From NCBI GenBank assembly GCA_023511485.1, contig JAIMBH010000020.1:1-41737 (forward strand): 41,737 bases of DNA, in the 5' to 3' direction. The notes beneath the pieces are model-generated. The model had not been told where the DNA came from. It made no database searches and saw only the letters and a list, made by a program, of their open reading frames with translations. Position 1 is the stretch's first letter. Every line of letters begins with the position of its first letter. Positions 41,726 to 41,737 of this stretch are shown piece after piece. The position numbers were made by a program, and so were the translations under genes. Origin of the DNA: Bacillota bacterium (GTDB taxonomy: Bacteria > Actinomycetota > Aquicultoria > Aquicultorales > Aquicultoraceae).

Positions 41726-41737
41726 CGAGGACTATAC

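Overview
The window looks like part of the chromosome of an anaerobic Gram-positive-type bacterium with many heme proteins. BlaI/MecI-, CsoR- and AbrB-type regulators, a CcdA-type thiol transporter, a GerMN lipoprotein, frequent TTG/GTG starts behind strong GGAGG-like sites, and rsmI next to a convergent abrB (as in Bacillus) all point to Bacillota or a deep-branching actinobacterial lineage. I cannot decide between these from sequence alone. No rRNA, tRNA, CRISPR array or insertion sequence was recognised.

Positions 1 to about 22,300 are almost entirely minus-strand and form an electron-transfer locus. Eight multiheme c-type cytochromes together carry 69 CxxCH motifs plus one CX4CH. In transcription order these are: ccdA; two ten-heme and one six-heme NapC-like membrane cytochromes; a divergent Rex-like regulator; a twelve-heme membrane cytochrome; a TPR / NHL-propeller / GerMN-lipoprotein operon; a secreted seven-heme cytochrome; a membrane protein with a twelve-heme and an eleven-heme membrane cytochrome; a two-gene plus-strand insert (FxLYD-like protein and lipoprotein); a second TPR/NHL operon; and a very large surface protein with repeated domains and C-terminal hemes that runs off the left edge. 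Membrane cytochromes that could take electrons from quinol, anchored propeller and TPR proteins, and secreted or surface cytochromes together suggest a route from the membrane to the outside of the cell. This is inference from gene content.

Positions 22,300-31,770 form a metal-homeostasis island: a BlaI-type repressor with an M56 membrane protease, a DUF2318 protein, a Cys-rich membrane protein, two FtsX/MacB-type permeases, an ABC ATPase, convergent csoR, and copA. Two matching BlaI-like operators (TACTA-N7-TAGTA) and three CsoR-like operators (core TATACCCC(C)TA) tie the island together and link ccdA to it. The most striking observation is that copA has an in-frame TGA exactly where the first cysteine of its first metal-binding motif should be (GMT-TGA-ASC). 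A possible SECIS-like hairpin follows it, suggesting a selenocysteine-containing copper ATPase.

Positions 31,770 to the end are mostly housekeeping or general-purpose genes: a metallophosphoesterase, a ROK sugar kinase, a Lon-like AAA+ protease, a triple-BON-domain protein, a DUF362/ferredoxin protein, two tandem paralogous membrane proteins, rsmI and an AbrB-type regulator.
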